Source: Ryuthela nishihirai (lineage: Eukaryota; Arthropoda; Arachnida; Araneae; Heptathelidae). Taken from it: a stretch of DNA of 64,000 nucleotides. Numbering within the stretch: the first letter of the stretch is position 1; each line of letters begins with the position of its first letter. The stretch lies in NCBI GenBank assembly GCA_038380435.1, contig JAWZYU010000034.1, forward strand, positions 40,610,901 to 40,674,900. Direction: 5' to 3'. Shown one piece after another: positions 50,901 to 60,655 of this stretch. The notes under the pieces were generated by a model, which did not search any database, was not told the DNA's origin, and was given only the letters and a program-made list of their open reading frames with translations. A program made the position numbers and the translations under genes.

Positions 50901-53900
50901 CTGCCCCCTTCCTAGGTCTTGTTCGTCCCGAACAATTCTGGATTCCAAAGTTTCTTCAATTCTTCGATGAAACGGGGCCAAACGATCCACGTGAACCACC
51001 TTGCACTTTGTAGCTGGACGTCGACGAATGCGATATACCACGTCATTAATCCTGTTAACTATTGTATATGGACCTTCCCAAGGTTTCTGAAGTTTTGGAG
51101 ATAGTCCTTTCTTTCTATGTGGACTGTATAGCCAGACAAGATCTCCTTGATTGAAAATTGTTCCATTTATTTTACTGTCATATCTTGTTTTGGTTCTGTC
51201 ACTTGTTATGTCGATGTTATGTCTAACGGAGTGATGGATTTCTTCTAGTCGTTGTTGCAATTCTTGTACGTATTGTGGAGTGGACACAGGCATTGCTTCG
51301 GGCCGACCATATAAAAGGTCACAGGGAAGACGTAACTCTCTTCCAAAAAGCATCATGGAAGGTGTCTGTCCAGTTGTCTCATGCACTGCCGTCCTATATG
51401 CCAGCAAAAGGAGTGGTACATGGCGATCCCAGTCACGTTGGTGGTCGTTCACAAATAATGCTAAATGCTGAGCAATGGTTCTATTGAACCTTTCAACCAT
51501 ACCATCCGACTGAGGGTGTAAGGTAGTTGTTCTGGTTTTCTGAATGCCTAATAGTTGACAGATGCCTTTAAACACATTGGATTCAAAATTCCGTCCTTGA
51601 TCAGAGTGGAGTTGTAAAGGTACTCCATGCCTACTAATGAAGTTATTAACTATCATCTCAGCCACTGTTGTTGCTTCCTGGTCTTGGATGGGATATACCT
51701 CAGGCCACTTTGTGAAATAATCCATTACCACTAATAAATATCGATTTCCATCATCAGTTCTAGGAAACGGACCCATTACATCAATGGCTATTCTTTCAAA
51801 AGGGGCACCAACGTTATACGTCTGCAGCTTACCCCGACTCCTAGTCTTAGGGCCTTTCTTTGCTGCACAGGCTTCACATTGCCTACACCATCTCTCAACG
51901 TCTGCCCTACTTTTCAACCAATGAAATCGTTCCCTGGCTTTGGCTAATGTCTTATTAACACCGAAGTGTCCTCCAGTGGCACTATCATGTACATCTTTCA
52001 TCACAAGTTCCACTCGGGATCGAGGAAGGATTATCTGCCAACGGATCAGCCGTCCAGTGGGATTCTCCCATCTTCTGTATAATACTCCGTCTTCCATTTT
52101 TAAGGAATCCCACTGTGCCCAGTAACTTTTAGTAGTTGGACTATACCTCGAGATTTGCTCCCAATTAGGTCTTACATCAGATTTTTCAATCAATTCTAAT
52201 ATTGGTTTTATGTCTTCATCATCTAGTTGAGCCTTCCTGATTTCAATTGGATTCCAGATGTTAGGGGTGTCACTGTTTGTTTGTGTCGATACTATTTGTC
52301 TTATGGGCATTATCTCTTTAGTTCCAAATTTCAGTTCTGCATTATAGCAATGTTTACAGTTGTCAATACATGGGCGCCTGGAAAGAGCATCTGCATTCTT
52401 ATGCATTTTACCACTTCGATGTTCGATGGAGAAATCGTATTCTTGTAACCGTTGTATCCACCTAGCGATTTGTCCTTCAGGGTTTTTGAAGTTTAATAAC
52501 CATCTAAGTGCAGCATGATCAGTACGTATAAGGAATTTCTGGCCATAGAGATAATGATGAAAATGTTCTATTGCTTTTACTATTGCTAACAGTTCTTTGC
52601 GTGTTACACAGTAATTCCGCTCTGGTTTGGATAAAGTTTTACTAAAGTATGCAATAACTCTCTCTTGTCCGTCTTGTTCTTGTGAAAGCACAGCACCAAC
52701 TCCTGTGTTACTTGCGTCAGTATCTATCACGAATTGTTTTCCAGTTTGTGGGTACGCTAGCACTGGTGCTGTGGAAAGAGTTTTCTTTAGCTGTTGAAAG
52801 GCTATATCGCATTCGGTGGTCCACATAAACCGCTGGCCCTCTTCTGTCAGACGATGTAATGGCCTTGCGATGTTGGAGAAACCTTTGACAAATCTTCTAT
52901 AGTAGGTGCAAAGTCCAATAAAACTACGAAGTTGATGAACATCTTGTGGTGGAGGCCAGTCTCTTACAGCTTCTATCTTACTAGGATCAGTCTTAATCCC
53001 TGCTGTAGTGATCACATGACCAAGGTAATGAACTTCTTGCTGGAACAGTTTACACTTTGTCGGTCCCAATTTTAACTTGGCTGCCTTAAGTTTTTCAAAT
53101 ACTTGACGAAGATTGCTCAAATGTTCTTCAAAAGTTCTTCCAAGAACTATAATGTCGTCCAAGTAAACCAGGCAGACCTCCAAAGACAAGCCTTTGAGCA
53201 CTGACTCCATTAGTCGCTCAAATGTGGCAGGTGCATTACAAAGTCCAAATGGCATCACCTTAAACTGCCAAAGTCCATTCCCTGTACTGAAAGCCGTTTT
53301 CTCACGGTCTTCAGGACGTATACCAACTTGCCAATAGCCGCTCTTTAAATCTAATGTTGAGAACCATTCTGACCCAGATAAAGTGTCTAGTGTATCGTCA
53401 ATCCTGGGTAAAGGAAAGGAATCTTTCTTTGTTACGTCATTTAATCTGCGATAATCTACACAAAATCGTGTAGATCCATCCTTTTTCTTGACAAGAACTA
53501 CTGGTGATGTCCAGGGACTCTGTGATGGTTCTATAATGCCCTGAGCTTCCATGTCCTTTATGAGTTGTTCCGTCTCCTCTCTTTTTGCCAATGGAAGCCT
53601 TCTTGCCGGCAGATGGACTGGAGGAGAATCACCAGTGTTGATTTTATGTTCTGTCAGGTTAGTACGGCCATAATCATTTGATGTGGCAGAAAAAATGTCA
53701 GAAAATTCTTTTAATAGGTTCTCGGCCTTAGCAGCTTGGTTTTCAGTTAATATTTGTCTTGTTTCTCTCCATAATTCAGTAAGATGAGACGGGATGTCGG
53801 TATGGTTTTGATATGAATCGGTAACTTCTATTTTATTTATACTTGTTACACAGGTAACAGCTTCACATATTGCTAATTCCTCACCTTTTTTTAACATTCT

Positions 53901-54551
53901 ATTGGATTTGTTACAGTTCATCACTCTGATAGGGATCTGTTCTTTATCTATTCTGACTAAAGTCCTTGCAACCAGGATGTTATGAGCCAAAGCTCCTTTA
54001 CCAGAGGTATCAGTAACTGCCAATCGGAAGGCCCCAGAAGTCTCCGCCCGATGTCCACGGACTATAACTTCACTTTGTGCTGGGATCTCTGTGTCTTCCG
54101 TCACTAATATTGGAATTACGCTTGATAAAGAATCAGACGTCCGGCTAAGCAGAGGAATCTCTTCTGTCTCATAGATGAGTAGGTTATCACTGGGTCTAAT
54201 GTTGAATCCATGTTTCTTAAGAAAATCAAGGCCTAATATGCATTCGTCGTAGATGTCAGCGATGTAAACAGGATGGCGAACCAGACAGCTACCAACTCGA
54301 ATATTAAGTTCTATTTTTCCATGAACTTTTGCACGATCTCCAGTGGCCGTTTGTAGGCTTATTCTAGACTGTGTAGTATTCAAGTTTGGGTGAGGTATTA
54401 TTTTCTTTATTATATCCGTTCTGAGTAAAGTTACATTTGCACCAGTGTCGACTATCATACGGCAAGGTATTCCATTTATGGCTCCATCAGCTACTAATCC
54501 ATTATTATCGCCATGTAATGTTGAAACGTGGGCGACTTCCCCTGGGGCCAA
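50805..54551 (-). CDS. pol: Gypsy pol polyprotein (protease, RT, RNase H, integrase)
   Basis: The first in-frame Met is at 54551, giving 1248 residues, but the frame is open back through the slip site at 54596-54602, so Gag-Pol fusion by -1 frameshift is the likely route. Aspartic protease DTGA is at about residue 35. Reverse transcriptase has FCVDYRRLN, LDLKSGYW near 400 and YLDD near 462. RNase H has DTDASNTG near 605. Integrase has an HHCC zinc finger at about 854-893 (HDSATGGH...CRQCEAC), then the catalytic D (IDVMGPF), D (HSDQGRNFES) and E (VERFNRT). No internal stop. The C-terminus runs into the 3' LTR. Confidence 0.96.
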   Translation of the reverse strand: MAPGEVAHVSTLHGDNNGLVADGAINGIPCRMIVDTGANVTLLRTDIIKKIIPHPNLNTTQSRISLQTATGDRAKVHGKIELNIRVGSCLVRHPVYIADIYDECILGLDFLKKHGFNIRPSDNLLIYETEEIPLLSRTSDSLSSVIPILVTEDTEIPAQSEVIVRGHRAETSGAFRLAVTDTSGKGALAHNILVARTLVRIDKEQIPIRVMNCNKSNRMLKKGEELAICEAVTCVTSINKIEVTDSYQNHTDIPSHLTELWRETRQILTENQAAKAENLLKEFSDIFSATSNDYGRTNLTEHKINTGDSPPVHLPARRLPLAKREETEQLIKDMEAQGIIEPSQSPWTSPVVLVKKKDGSTRFCVDYRRLNDVTKKDSFPLPRIDDTLDTLSGSEWFSTLDLKSGYWQVGIRPEDREKTAFSTGNGLWQFKVMPFGLCNAPATFERLMESVLKGLSLEVCLVYLDDIIVLGRTFEEHLSNLRQVFEKLKAAKLKLGPTKCKLFQQEVHYLGHVITTAGIKTDPSKIEAVRDWPPPQDVHQLRSFIGLCTYYRRFVKGFSNIARPLHRLTEEGQRFMWTTECDIAFQQLKKTLSTAPVLAYPQTGKQFVIDTDASNTGVGAVLSQEQDGQERVIAYFSKTLSKPERNYCVTRKELLAIVKAIEHFHHYLYGQKFLIRTDHAALRWLLNFKNPEGQIARWIQRLQEYDFSIEHRSGKMHKNADALSRRPCIDNCKHCYNAELKFGTKEIMPIRQIVSTQTNSDTPNIWNPIEIRKAQLDDEDIKPILELIEKSDVRPNWEQISRYSPTTKSYWAQWDSLKMEDGVLYRRWENPTGRLIRWQIILPRSRVELVMKDVHDSATGGHFGVNKTLAKARERFHWLKSRADVERWCRQCEACAAKKGPKTRSRGKLQTYNVGAPFERIAIDVMGPFPRTDDGNRYLLVVMDYFTKWPEVYPIQDQEATTVAEMIVNNFISRHGVPLQLHSDQGRNFESNVFKGICQLLGIQKTRTTTLHPQSDGMVERFNRTIAQHLALFVNDHQRDWDRHVPLLLLAYRTAVHETTGQTPSMMLFGRELRLPCDLLYGRPEAMPVSTPQYVQELQQRLEEIHHSVRHNIDITSDRTKTRYDSKINGTIFNQGDLVWLYSPHRKKGLSPKLQKPWEGPYTIVNRINDVVYRIRRRPATKCKVVHVDRLAPFHRRIEETLESRIVRDEQDLGRGQCYDRRNLATESKKFQPTNKNVGRIWRRRVER
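50901..50913 (-). promoter_or_regulatory. Polypurine tract next to the 3' LTR
   Basis: The - strand reads GGAAGGGGGCAG directly before the 3' LTR start (TGTTACG). This is the expected primer for plus-strand DNA synthesis. Confidence 0.85.
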
Positions 54552-54586
54552 CCAATCAACTGCCAGCCTTTGCCCCGCAAGACTGA

Positions 54587-55756
54587 CTAATTTCTGTTTC
54601 CCTGATCTTGTTGTCTAGTTGATGGACTTGGACTCCTCATTCGTTTCCTAGTGCAGTTGGTACGAATGTGTCCGGTCTTGCCACAATTCCAACACTGGAG
54701 GTCTGTTGTAGGTTTTGAAGAAGAACCTTTTATATCTTTCAAAACGGATAGTATGGCTTTGGTTAGTTCTTTCATTTCATTATCCTTTTCTACAGTTTCT
54801 TCTGCACTCACAAATCTCACTGCACGTTTGTTCGCTCGGGAGGAAAGCCTGGAGCACTCGTATTTCATAGCATGTACCACAGCTGACTTTAAGGATTCAC
54901 CTTCCAACATCCTCAGAGATTGCTGAGTGTCAGGGTCAGCAATAGCATCAATAAATTGTAATTGAGCTAAATTATCTTGAATTTCTGGTGGACAGTTACT
55001 ATAAGCCAATCTAGCTAGACGCTCAATATCACTAGCAAGCTCTTGCAAAGTTTCACCACTTTTCTGCATGCGATGTTTAAATTGAGTCACGTAATATTGT
55101 TTTAAATAACTATCACCAAACCTTAGTTCTAATGCGGAAACTAGACTTTGATAATCAAGTCGTTTTTCTTCTGGAACAGACTGCAAAACTTCCGCAGCAG
55201 AATTTCTTAAGGAAGCTGCAAGAAAACTGGCCTTTTGGAATTCATTCCACTCATTGGCTGTAGCGATAACTTCGAATTGTGTTTTAAATACTGTCCAAGA
55301 TGATTGACCATCATATGTAGAAGGTTTAGTTGTATTTTTAGCGATATGTGTAATAACATTATTTCCACTAGAATTATTATTATCACAAGCAGAAGGTAAC
55401 ATTTCATTTCTCAAAATCTGAAACTGGCGTTCACAATCAGTTTTTACAATTTCTATTTCATGTTTATAATCTAACTTAACACTATCAAGATCATATTTTA
55501 CACTGTCAATTTCAACCTTTAAACAATCACATTGTTTATTAAGTTCGGTTTTAATGTCCTTACACTGATCAGTAATCTTGTCAATTTGAGAAGCCACTTC
55601 AGCTCTCATCTCGGTATTTTGTGCGGCCATTTCGGCTTTCAAGTCATCTTTTTGAGAAACTATCTCAGTTCTCAACTCATTATATTGTGCGGCCATATCG
55701 GCTTTCATATCAGTCATCAGCTTTATTAACTCATCCATACTTCTAGTGAAAGGCAT
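54587..55756 (-). CDS. gag: Gypsy gag, 389 aa
   Basis: This is the structural protein of the particle. Residues ~5-118 are a long heptad-rich coiled coil with repeated 'AEMAAQ'-like segments. The middle (about 135-300) fits a retrotransposon capsid. Residues 355-368 form one CCHC zinc knuckle, CWNCGKTGHIRTNC, for RNA binding, and a basic RS-rich tail follows. The start codon is 15 bases from the primer-binding site. It ends at TAG (54587-54589), seven bases after the slip heptamer. Confidence 0.93.
   Translation of the reverse strand: MPFTRSMDELIKLMTDMKADMAAQYNELRTEIVSQKDDLKAEMAAQNTEMRAEVASQIDKITDQCKDIKTELNKQCDCLKVEIDSVKYDLDSVKLDYKHEIEIVKTDCERQFQILRNEMLPSACDNNNSSGNNVITHIAKNTTKPSTYDGQSSWTVFKTQFEVIATANEWNEFQKASFLAASLRNSAAEVLQSVPEEKRLDYQSLVSALELRFGDSYLKQYYVTQFKHRMQKSGETLQELASDIERLARLAYSNCPPEIQDNLAQLQFIDAIADPDTQQSLRMLEGESLKSAVVHAMKYECSRLSSRANKRAVRFVSAEETVEKDNEMKELTKAILSVLKDIKGSSSKPTTDLQCWNCGKTGHIRTNCTRKRMRSPSPSTRQQDQGNRN
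54596..54602 (-). promoter_or_regulatory. Programmed -1 frameshift heptamer GGGAAAC
   Basis: On the - strand the gag codons are CAG GGA AAC AGA AAT TAG, so the heptamer is phased G_GGA_AAC, the classical X_XXY_YYZ layout. Slipping back one base gives GGG AAA CAG AAA TTA, which continues open into pol. The relative frames of gag and pol require exactly a -1 shift. I did not identify the downstream RNA structure. Confidence 0.88.
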
Positions 55757-55769
55757 TCAATTAAATTAA

Positions 55770-55786
55770 TCCCACTTCTGACACCA
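55770..55786 (-). promoter_or_regulatory. Primer-binding site, probably tRNA-Leu
   Basis: The - strand reads TGGTGTCAGAAGTGGGA two bases after the 5' LTR. It starts with TGG, complementary to a tRNA CCA end. The rest resembles the end of a leucine tRNA, which is a memory-based guess. Confidence 0.8.
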
Positions 55787-55788
55787 AA

Positions 55789-56360
55789 TGTTGCGGATCA
55801 CAAAAATGGATAGCCACTGAGCCTGAGTATTAAAAGCTATATTTCAAAACCAAATTCAATACAAGGTAAATTGTTACAAAGGAAATATGGATGAAGTATC
55901 TTATTAACAAATCAACTATTAACATGCACAAGTCATCAATCTTCCTGCGTAGAGCACACAATATCAGCTCTATGTATTTTACTAAATACTACCTTTTACT
56001 TGATTTACCAGGTCACCCGAAGATCTTCACTCGTAAACCAATTCTCGTCCTGTGCTAATAACTTTTCACACACTAGCCGAACAAAAAGACAGTCCGTGTA
56101 GACATTCGAAGTTAGCCATAAAAGTTCCCACTTTTATACTTCCGCGTATACACAACACATCAAGTTACTTCTTGATACTTACGTGCGCTGTCTCAGCACA
56201 GCTCACCGTCCATTTTCGAACTCTCCGACCGTTACAACACAACGACCGTTACAATACAAAACCGTTAACGCTCCACTCTTCTTCTCCAAATTCTCCCAAC
56301 GTTCTTATTCGTTGGCTGAAACTTTTTGCTTTCGGTTGCCAGATTCCTTCTGTCGTAACA
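55789..56360 (-). repeat. Ty3/gypsy 5' LTR (572 bp)
   Basis: Same length and, by line-by-line comparison, same sequence as 50329-50900. On the - strand it is the transcription-driving copy. Confidence 0.96.
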
Positions 56361-56404
56361 ATATCAAACTGGAAATCATATATACACAGACGGGATTGCC
56401 TTAA

Positions 56405-57590
56405 TAGCGTGTCAGACTCGTAATCTGCATATCTTAGGTTCGAGTCCCAGCTGGGTCAGCTTTGAGACTTATTTCCGCTAACCCTGAAATATGAATCTAA
56501 GCGGCATTGCAACTCGATCAAAAAGGGGACACCGATGGGCTTGGAAAGGCCGCCGTTCGTCCGATGAAACGTTAAGCCGTGACTCAGTATGTGGGAGAGC
56601 CATACCATGTGCACGTTAAAGAACACAATCGATGGCTTTGATAGCAGGATACCATCTATCTCTTTAATGGTTTGTCCAGTGGGTTTCCTTAACCTTTTTT
56701 TGGGGCGGGGGTGGCTCAGTCGGTAGCGCGCCAGGTTCGTAATCTGTAGTTCCCCGGTTCAAGTCCCAGCTGGGTCAGCGTTGAGATTTATCTCCGCAAA
56801 ATTCCCCGCCCTGCCCACGGTCAGCAGGGGACACCGATGGGCTTGGAAAGGCCGCCGTCCGTCGGATGGGACGTTAAGCCGTGGCCCCGTGTGCGGGAAA
56901 GACATACCCTATGCACGTTAAAGAACACACTGGATGGCCTTGACGGGAGACTACCATCTGTCTCCCAACAGCTGTTCCAGTGGGTCCCCTCCCCCAACCT
57001 TCTCTGAGCCTTCGGGGTCCATGTGACCTGGCCATTTAGCCCATGGTGTGCAAAAAAGTGCCGCTCAGAGGTAAAACAACCCAACGTTAAAGAACACGCT
57101 GGATGGCCTTGACGGGAGACTACCATCTGTCTCCCAACAGCTGTTCCAGTGGGTCCCCTCCCCCAACCTTCTCTGAGCCTTCGGGGTCCATGTGACCTGG
57201 CCATTTAGCCCATGGTGTGCAAAAAAGTGCCGCTCAGAGGTAAAACAACCCAACGTTAAAGAACACGCTGGATGGCCTTGACGGGAGACTACCATCTGTC
57301 TCCCAACAGCTGTTCCAGTGGGTCCCCTCCCCCAACCTTCTCTGAGCCTTCGGGGTCTATGTGACCTGGCCATTTAGCCCATGGTGTGCAAAAAAGTGCC
57401 GCTCAGAGGTAAAACAACCCAACCTTAACCTTTTTTGAGTCGTTGGGGTCTTCACCTGTGTGTTTAGCCCATTAAATGCATAAACGTGTAACTGTAGTAG
57501 GAGAGGCATATCATGTGCATGTTAAAAAACACGCTGTATAGACTCGACAGCAGGCTATCGGTCTCTTAGTAGCTGTCCAGTGGATATCCT
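56405..57590 (+). mobile_element. Older SINE1, interrupted by a younger SINE1
   Basis: Its head (from about 56408) and centre run to 56700, and it resumes after the inserted copy at 57423 ('gagtcgttggggtcttc') with a second worn tail unit to about 57590. The younger copy's target duplication (ccttaacctttttt) lies within it. Confidence 0.85.
56701..57422 (+). mobile_element. Young SINE1 with three tail units nested in an older SINE1
   Basis: Full head and centre plus three tail units with an exact 169-bp spacing (starts at 56916, 57085 and 57254). Flanked by ccttaacctttttt at 56687-56700 and 57423-57436, a perfect 14-bp duplication. Confidence 0.97.
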
Positions 57591-57597
57591 TTCATTA

Positions 57598-58492
57598 TTG
57601 GGAGAGGGGGATGGCTCAGTCGGTAGCGTGCCAGGCTCCTAATCTGAAGTTCCCAGGTTCGAGTCCCTCCTTGGCTAGCGTTAAGATTTATCTCCGCAAA
57701 ACTCCCCGACTTACACTCGGCCATTAGGGGACACCAATGGGCTTTGAAAAGCAGTCGTTCGTCGGCTGGAACGTTAAGCCGTGACTTATTGTGCGGGAGA
57801 GCATACCATGTGCACGTTAAGGAATACACTGGATGGCCTTGACGGGAGGCTACCATGTGTCGCCCAGCAGCTGTTCCAGTAGGTACCTGCCCCCAACCTT
57901 CTCTGAGCCTTCGGGGTCCCTGTGACCTGGCCATTTAGCCCATTGTGTGCAAAAAAAGTGCCGCTCAGAGGTAAAACAGCCCAACATTAAAGAACACGCT
58001 GAATGGCCTTGACAGGAGGCTACCATCTGTCTCTCAACAGCTGTTCCAGTTGGTGCCCGCCTCCAACTTTCTCTGAGCCTTCGGGATCCCTGTGACCTGG
58101 CCATTTAGCCCATGGTGTGGAAAAAAAGTGTCGCTCGAGGTAAAACAACCCAACATTAAAGAACACGCTGGATGGCCTTGACGGGAGGCTACCATATGTC
58201 TCTCAACAGCTGTTCCAGTGGGTCCCCTCCCCCAACCTTCTCTGAGACTTCGGGATCCATGTGACCTGGCCATTTAGCCCATTGTGTGCAAAAAAGTGCC
58301 GCTCGAGGTAAAACAACCCAACATTAAAGAACACGCTGGATGGCCTTGACGGAAGGCTACCATCTGTCTCCGAACAGCTGTTGCAGTGAGTCCCCTCTGT
58401 AAACCTTCTCTGAGCCTTCGGGGTCCTTGTGACCTGGCCATTTAGCCCATTGTGTGCAAAAAAAGTATCGATGAGGTAAAACAACCTACAAC
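57598..58492 (+). mobile_element. SINE1 with four tail units
   Basis: The head at about 57605-57680 is somewhat diverged ('tggctcagtcggtagcgtgc'). Four tail units follow, starting near 57816, 57985, 58151 and 58321. The ~895 bp is the longest copy in the window. Confidence 0.94.
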
Positions 58493-58577
58493 TGTACATT
58501 AAGTAACAATTTCATTTATTTGAAAAGTACATCAAAATGCTTATTTACACGTTTAAAAAAAATATCTATATTTCCAG

Positions 58578-58652
58578 ATGCTGCTCTCAAGGTCGGAGGC
58601 CAACAAGGTGCCCCGTATGATTTTGCAATAAATATCAAAGGAGAAAGAGATG
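58578..58652 (+). CDS. Candidate exon 2 of the small membrane protein: ectodomain
   Basis: 75 bases between acceptor tttccag and donor gtaagaag. It enters and leaves in phase 1 and encodes AALKVGGQQGAPYDFAINIK and GERD. There are no Cys and no N-glycosylation sequon within the exon. It stands alone among SINEs, has non-repeat codon usage and joins in frame to the exon at 61093. I do not recognise the family. Confidence 0.55.
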
Positions 58653-58764
58653 GTAAGAAGAAATAAAATATTTTATAATCAGTGTTTTTACATGTTTTAT
58701 GCGGAGGAAATCACGGGGAAAAATTATTCCCTAAAAAGTATTTTATCCTTAGGTGCAAATATAA

Positions 58765-58832
58765 AAAATAAATTATCTCTTAAGTTGCCACTTGTTGCAA
58801 AAGTGTGACAGGAGTCTGACAGTATAATATAA
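58765..58832 (-). mobile_element. SINE2 3' fragment, antisense
   Basis: 'aagttgccacttgttgcaaa' then 'gtgacaggagtctgacagt' is a worn version of the SINE2 end in reverse. Confidence 0.55.
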
Positions 58833-59242
58833 GGAGGGCTCAGTCTCTAGCGCGCTAGCCTCGTAAACTGCAATTCCCAGGGTCGAGTCCCGCCTGGGCC
58901 AGCGTTGAGATAAATCTCCGCAAAACTCTCCGTCTTGACCCTCGGTCAGTAGGGGACACCGATGGGCTTGGAAAGACAGCCTTCCGTCGGATGGTATTGG
59001 GTTGGGTTGTTTGACCTCTGAGCGGCGCTTTTTTCACACCATGGGCTAAATGGCCAGGTCACAAGGACCCCGAAAGTTCAGAGAAGGCACCCACTGGAAC
59101 AACTGTTGGGAGCAGATGGTAGCCTCCCGTCAAGGCCATCCAGCGTGTTGTTTAACGTGCACAGGGTATGGCTCTCCTGCACACGGAGTCACGGCTTAAT
59201 GTCCCATCCGACGGACGGCGGCCTTTCCAAGCCCATCGGATA
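58832..59242. mobile_element. Two SINE1 pieces meeting head to head
   Basis: 58832-58994 is the + head and centre, ending at 'gtcggatgg'. From 58995 an antisense tail and centre follow, ending 'ccaagcccatcgga' at 59240. The join is in the shared centre, so a fold-back of the two pieces is possible. Confidence 0.85.
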
Positions 59243-59400
59243 GTCAGAACTTCCGGGCATTTTTTTACGCTATTCAGTTATCTGAATATAAAATTAAAAG
59301 AATAAATTAAAAAAATTAAATGAAAAAAGCTATAACAATTAAATTGCAAGGGCGAGCCCAGGTTTGTTTATAAAAAACAAAAGCACCGGTTGTCGTTGTA

Positions 59401-59706
59401 CAGTCGCTCAAAAAAGTTTCCGAACAGTATGGTTGATTACAGAATTCAGAAAAAATATCTGGCAGCGATTCTGTAATCAACCAACAGAATTCAGAAAAAA
59501 TATCTGGCAGCGATTCTGTAATCAACCAACAGAATTCAGAAAGAATATCTGGCAACGATTTTTTTTAGAAATTAGTGATCTGGCAACCTTGTCACGTGAC
59601 ACAAAGTTTGCCAGATCACTAATTTCTTAAAAAAAAAATCGTTGCCAGATATTTTTTCTGAATTCTGTAATCAACCATAATGTTCGGATACTTTTTTGAG
59701 CGACTG
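59401..59706. mobile_element. Tc1/mariner-like hairpin MITE, TA target site
   Basis: CAGTCGCTCAAAAAAGT...TTTTTTGAGCGACTG, with TA on both sides (59399-59400 and 59707-59708). It is a sister of 35450-35805. The left arm carries a ~48-bp unit repeated three times ('agaattcagaaaaaatatct' ... 'gcgattctgtaatcaacca'). Confidence 0.92.
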
Positions 59707-59807
59707 TAGTTCGCGCTGGCTAGACTACAGGAATAGGTAACGTATTAACAGCCGGCTGTGTTCAAATTTTTTTGCTAATGACTTCTACAAGAATATCTTG
59801 GTATATA

Positions 59808-59873
59808 ATATGCAGGGCTAAAAGTTTAATTTCCACGATTCTTCGTGGAAATTAAACTTTTAGCCCTGCATAT
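59808..59873. repeat. Perfect 31-bp hairpin with 4-base loop
   Basis: Arm 59808-59838 is the exact reverse complement of 59843-59873, loop ttct. It sits near the right end of the element at 59247-59896. Confidence 0.96.
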
Positions 59874-59896
59874 CGATCAAAAAATGCCCGGAAGAA

Positions 59897-60225
59897 AAAG
59901 TTTAATTCCAGATTGAGTGAAGGCAATACTTCACTCTAATATCTCCCAGTAAGTTGCAAGGGATCCTAAAAAACACTCTCACTAGAGTTTAAGGATGTTC
60001 CGCGCATCAATCTGAACGAATAGGACTTTACTCCACAAGGAGCAGTGAATCATAGTTAATATCTAGGAACAAGTATACTGAGCAGAGAAGATATTTTCCA
60101 GAAGAGCTAGGCCATGAATAGTGTCATTATTATAATCGGTTCTGATGCTTGCTTTTAAAAGGATTCGACCGGTCAGTTCATTCAGAGCTATTGGATGAAT
60201 ATATTCAAATCAACAGACATTAGAA
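59897..60225. other. Unexplained stretch
   Basis: No ORF or repeat that I recognise; lies in the candidate intron between exons 2 and 3 of the small membrane protein gene. Confidence 0.4.
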
Positions 60226-60545
60226 GCTGGGTTGGGTTGTTTTACCTCAGAGCGCCATTTTTTTCCACACTATGGGCTAAATGGCCAGGTCACATGGACC
60301 CCGAAGGCTCAGAGAAGGTTGGGGGAGGGAACTAGTGGTACAGCTGTTGCGAGACAGATGGTAGCCTTCCGTCAAGCCATCCAGCGTGTTCTTTAACGTT
60401 GGGTTGTTTTACCTCTGAGCGGCACTTTTCTGCACACCATGGGCTAAATGGCCAGGTCACATGGACCCCGAAGGCTCAGAAGGCTGGAGGAGGGGACCCA
60501 CTGGAATAGCTGTTGGGAGACAGATGGTAGCCTCCCGTCAAGCGC
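60226..60545 (-). mobile_element. SINE1 tail units, antisense, head missing
   Basis: Two tail units in reverse ('ctgggttgggttgttttacc' then 'cgttgggttgttttacctct'). They stop at the minisatellite at 60546. Confidence 0.88.
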
Positions 60546-60655
60546 CCAACTTAATAGTCAAGCCGTCCAACTAGTCAAGCCGTCCAACCGTCAATAGTCA
60601 AGCCGTCCAACTAGTCAAGCCGTCCAACCGTCAATAGTCAAGCCGTCCAACCGTG
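60546..60655. repeat. Minisatellite of 'agtcaagccgtccaac' units
   Basis: Five copies of a 16-17-bp unit, some joined by 'cgtcaat', fill the gap between two SINE1 pieces. The unit may have started from the SINE words 'gtcaagg' and 'ccatcc'. Confidence 0.88.

Larger units (their letters stand above)
50329..56360 (-). mobile_element. Complete Ty3/gypsy LTR retrotransposon, 6032 bp
   Basis: The order on the - strand is 5' LTR, primer-binding site, gag, -1 frameshift site, pol (protease, reverse transcriptase, RNase H, integrase), polypurine tract, 3' LTR. There is no env-like ORF after pol. Identical LTRs and open frames mean a recent insertion, possibly still competent. It landed in the 14.7-kb candidate intron of the small membrane protein gene, antisense to it. 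The order RNase H before integrase marks it as Ty3/gypsy, not Ty1/copia. Confidence 0.96.
59247..59896. mobile_element. Unclassified element with ~16-bp inverted ends, carrying a MITE and a hairpin
   Basis: 'acttccgggcattttttt' at the left and 'aaaaaatgcccggaag' at the right are inverse. Between them sit the Tc1-like MITE (59401-59706) and a perfect 31-bp hairpin (59808-59873). No transposase was seen. Confidence 0.6.

Noticed and set aside
50592..51013. + strand frames of 107, 96 and 123 codons in and near the LTRs
   Set aside because: They are antisense to the retroelement, recur in both LTRs, and have no domain.
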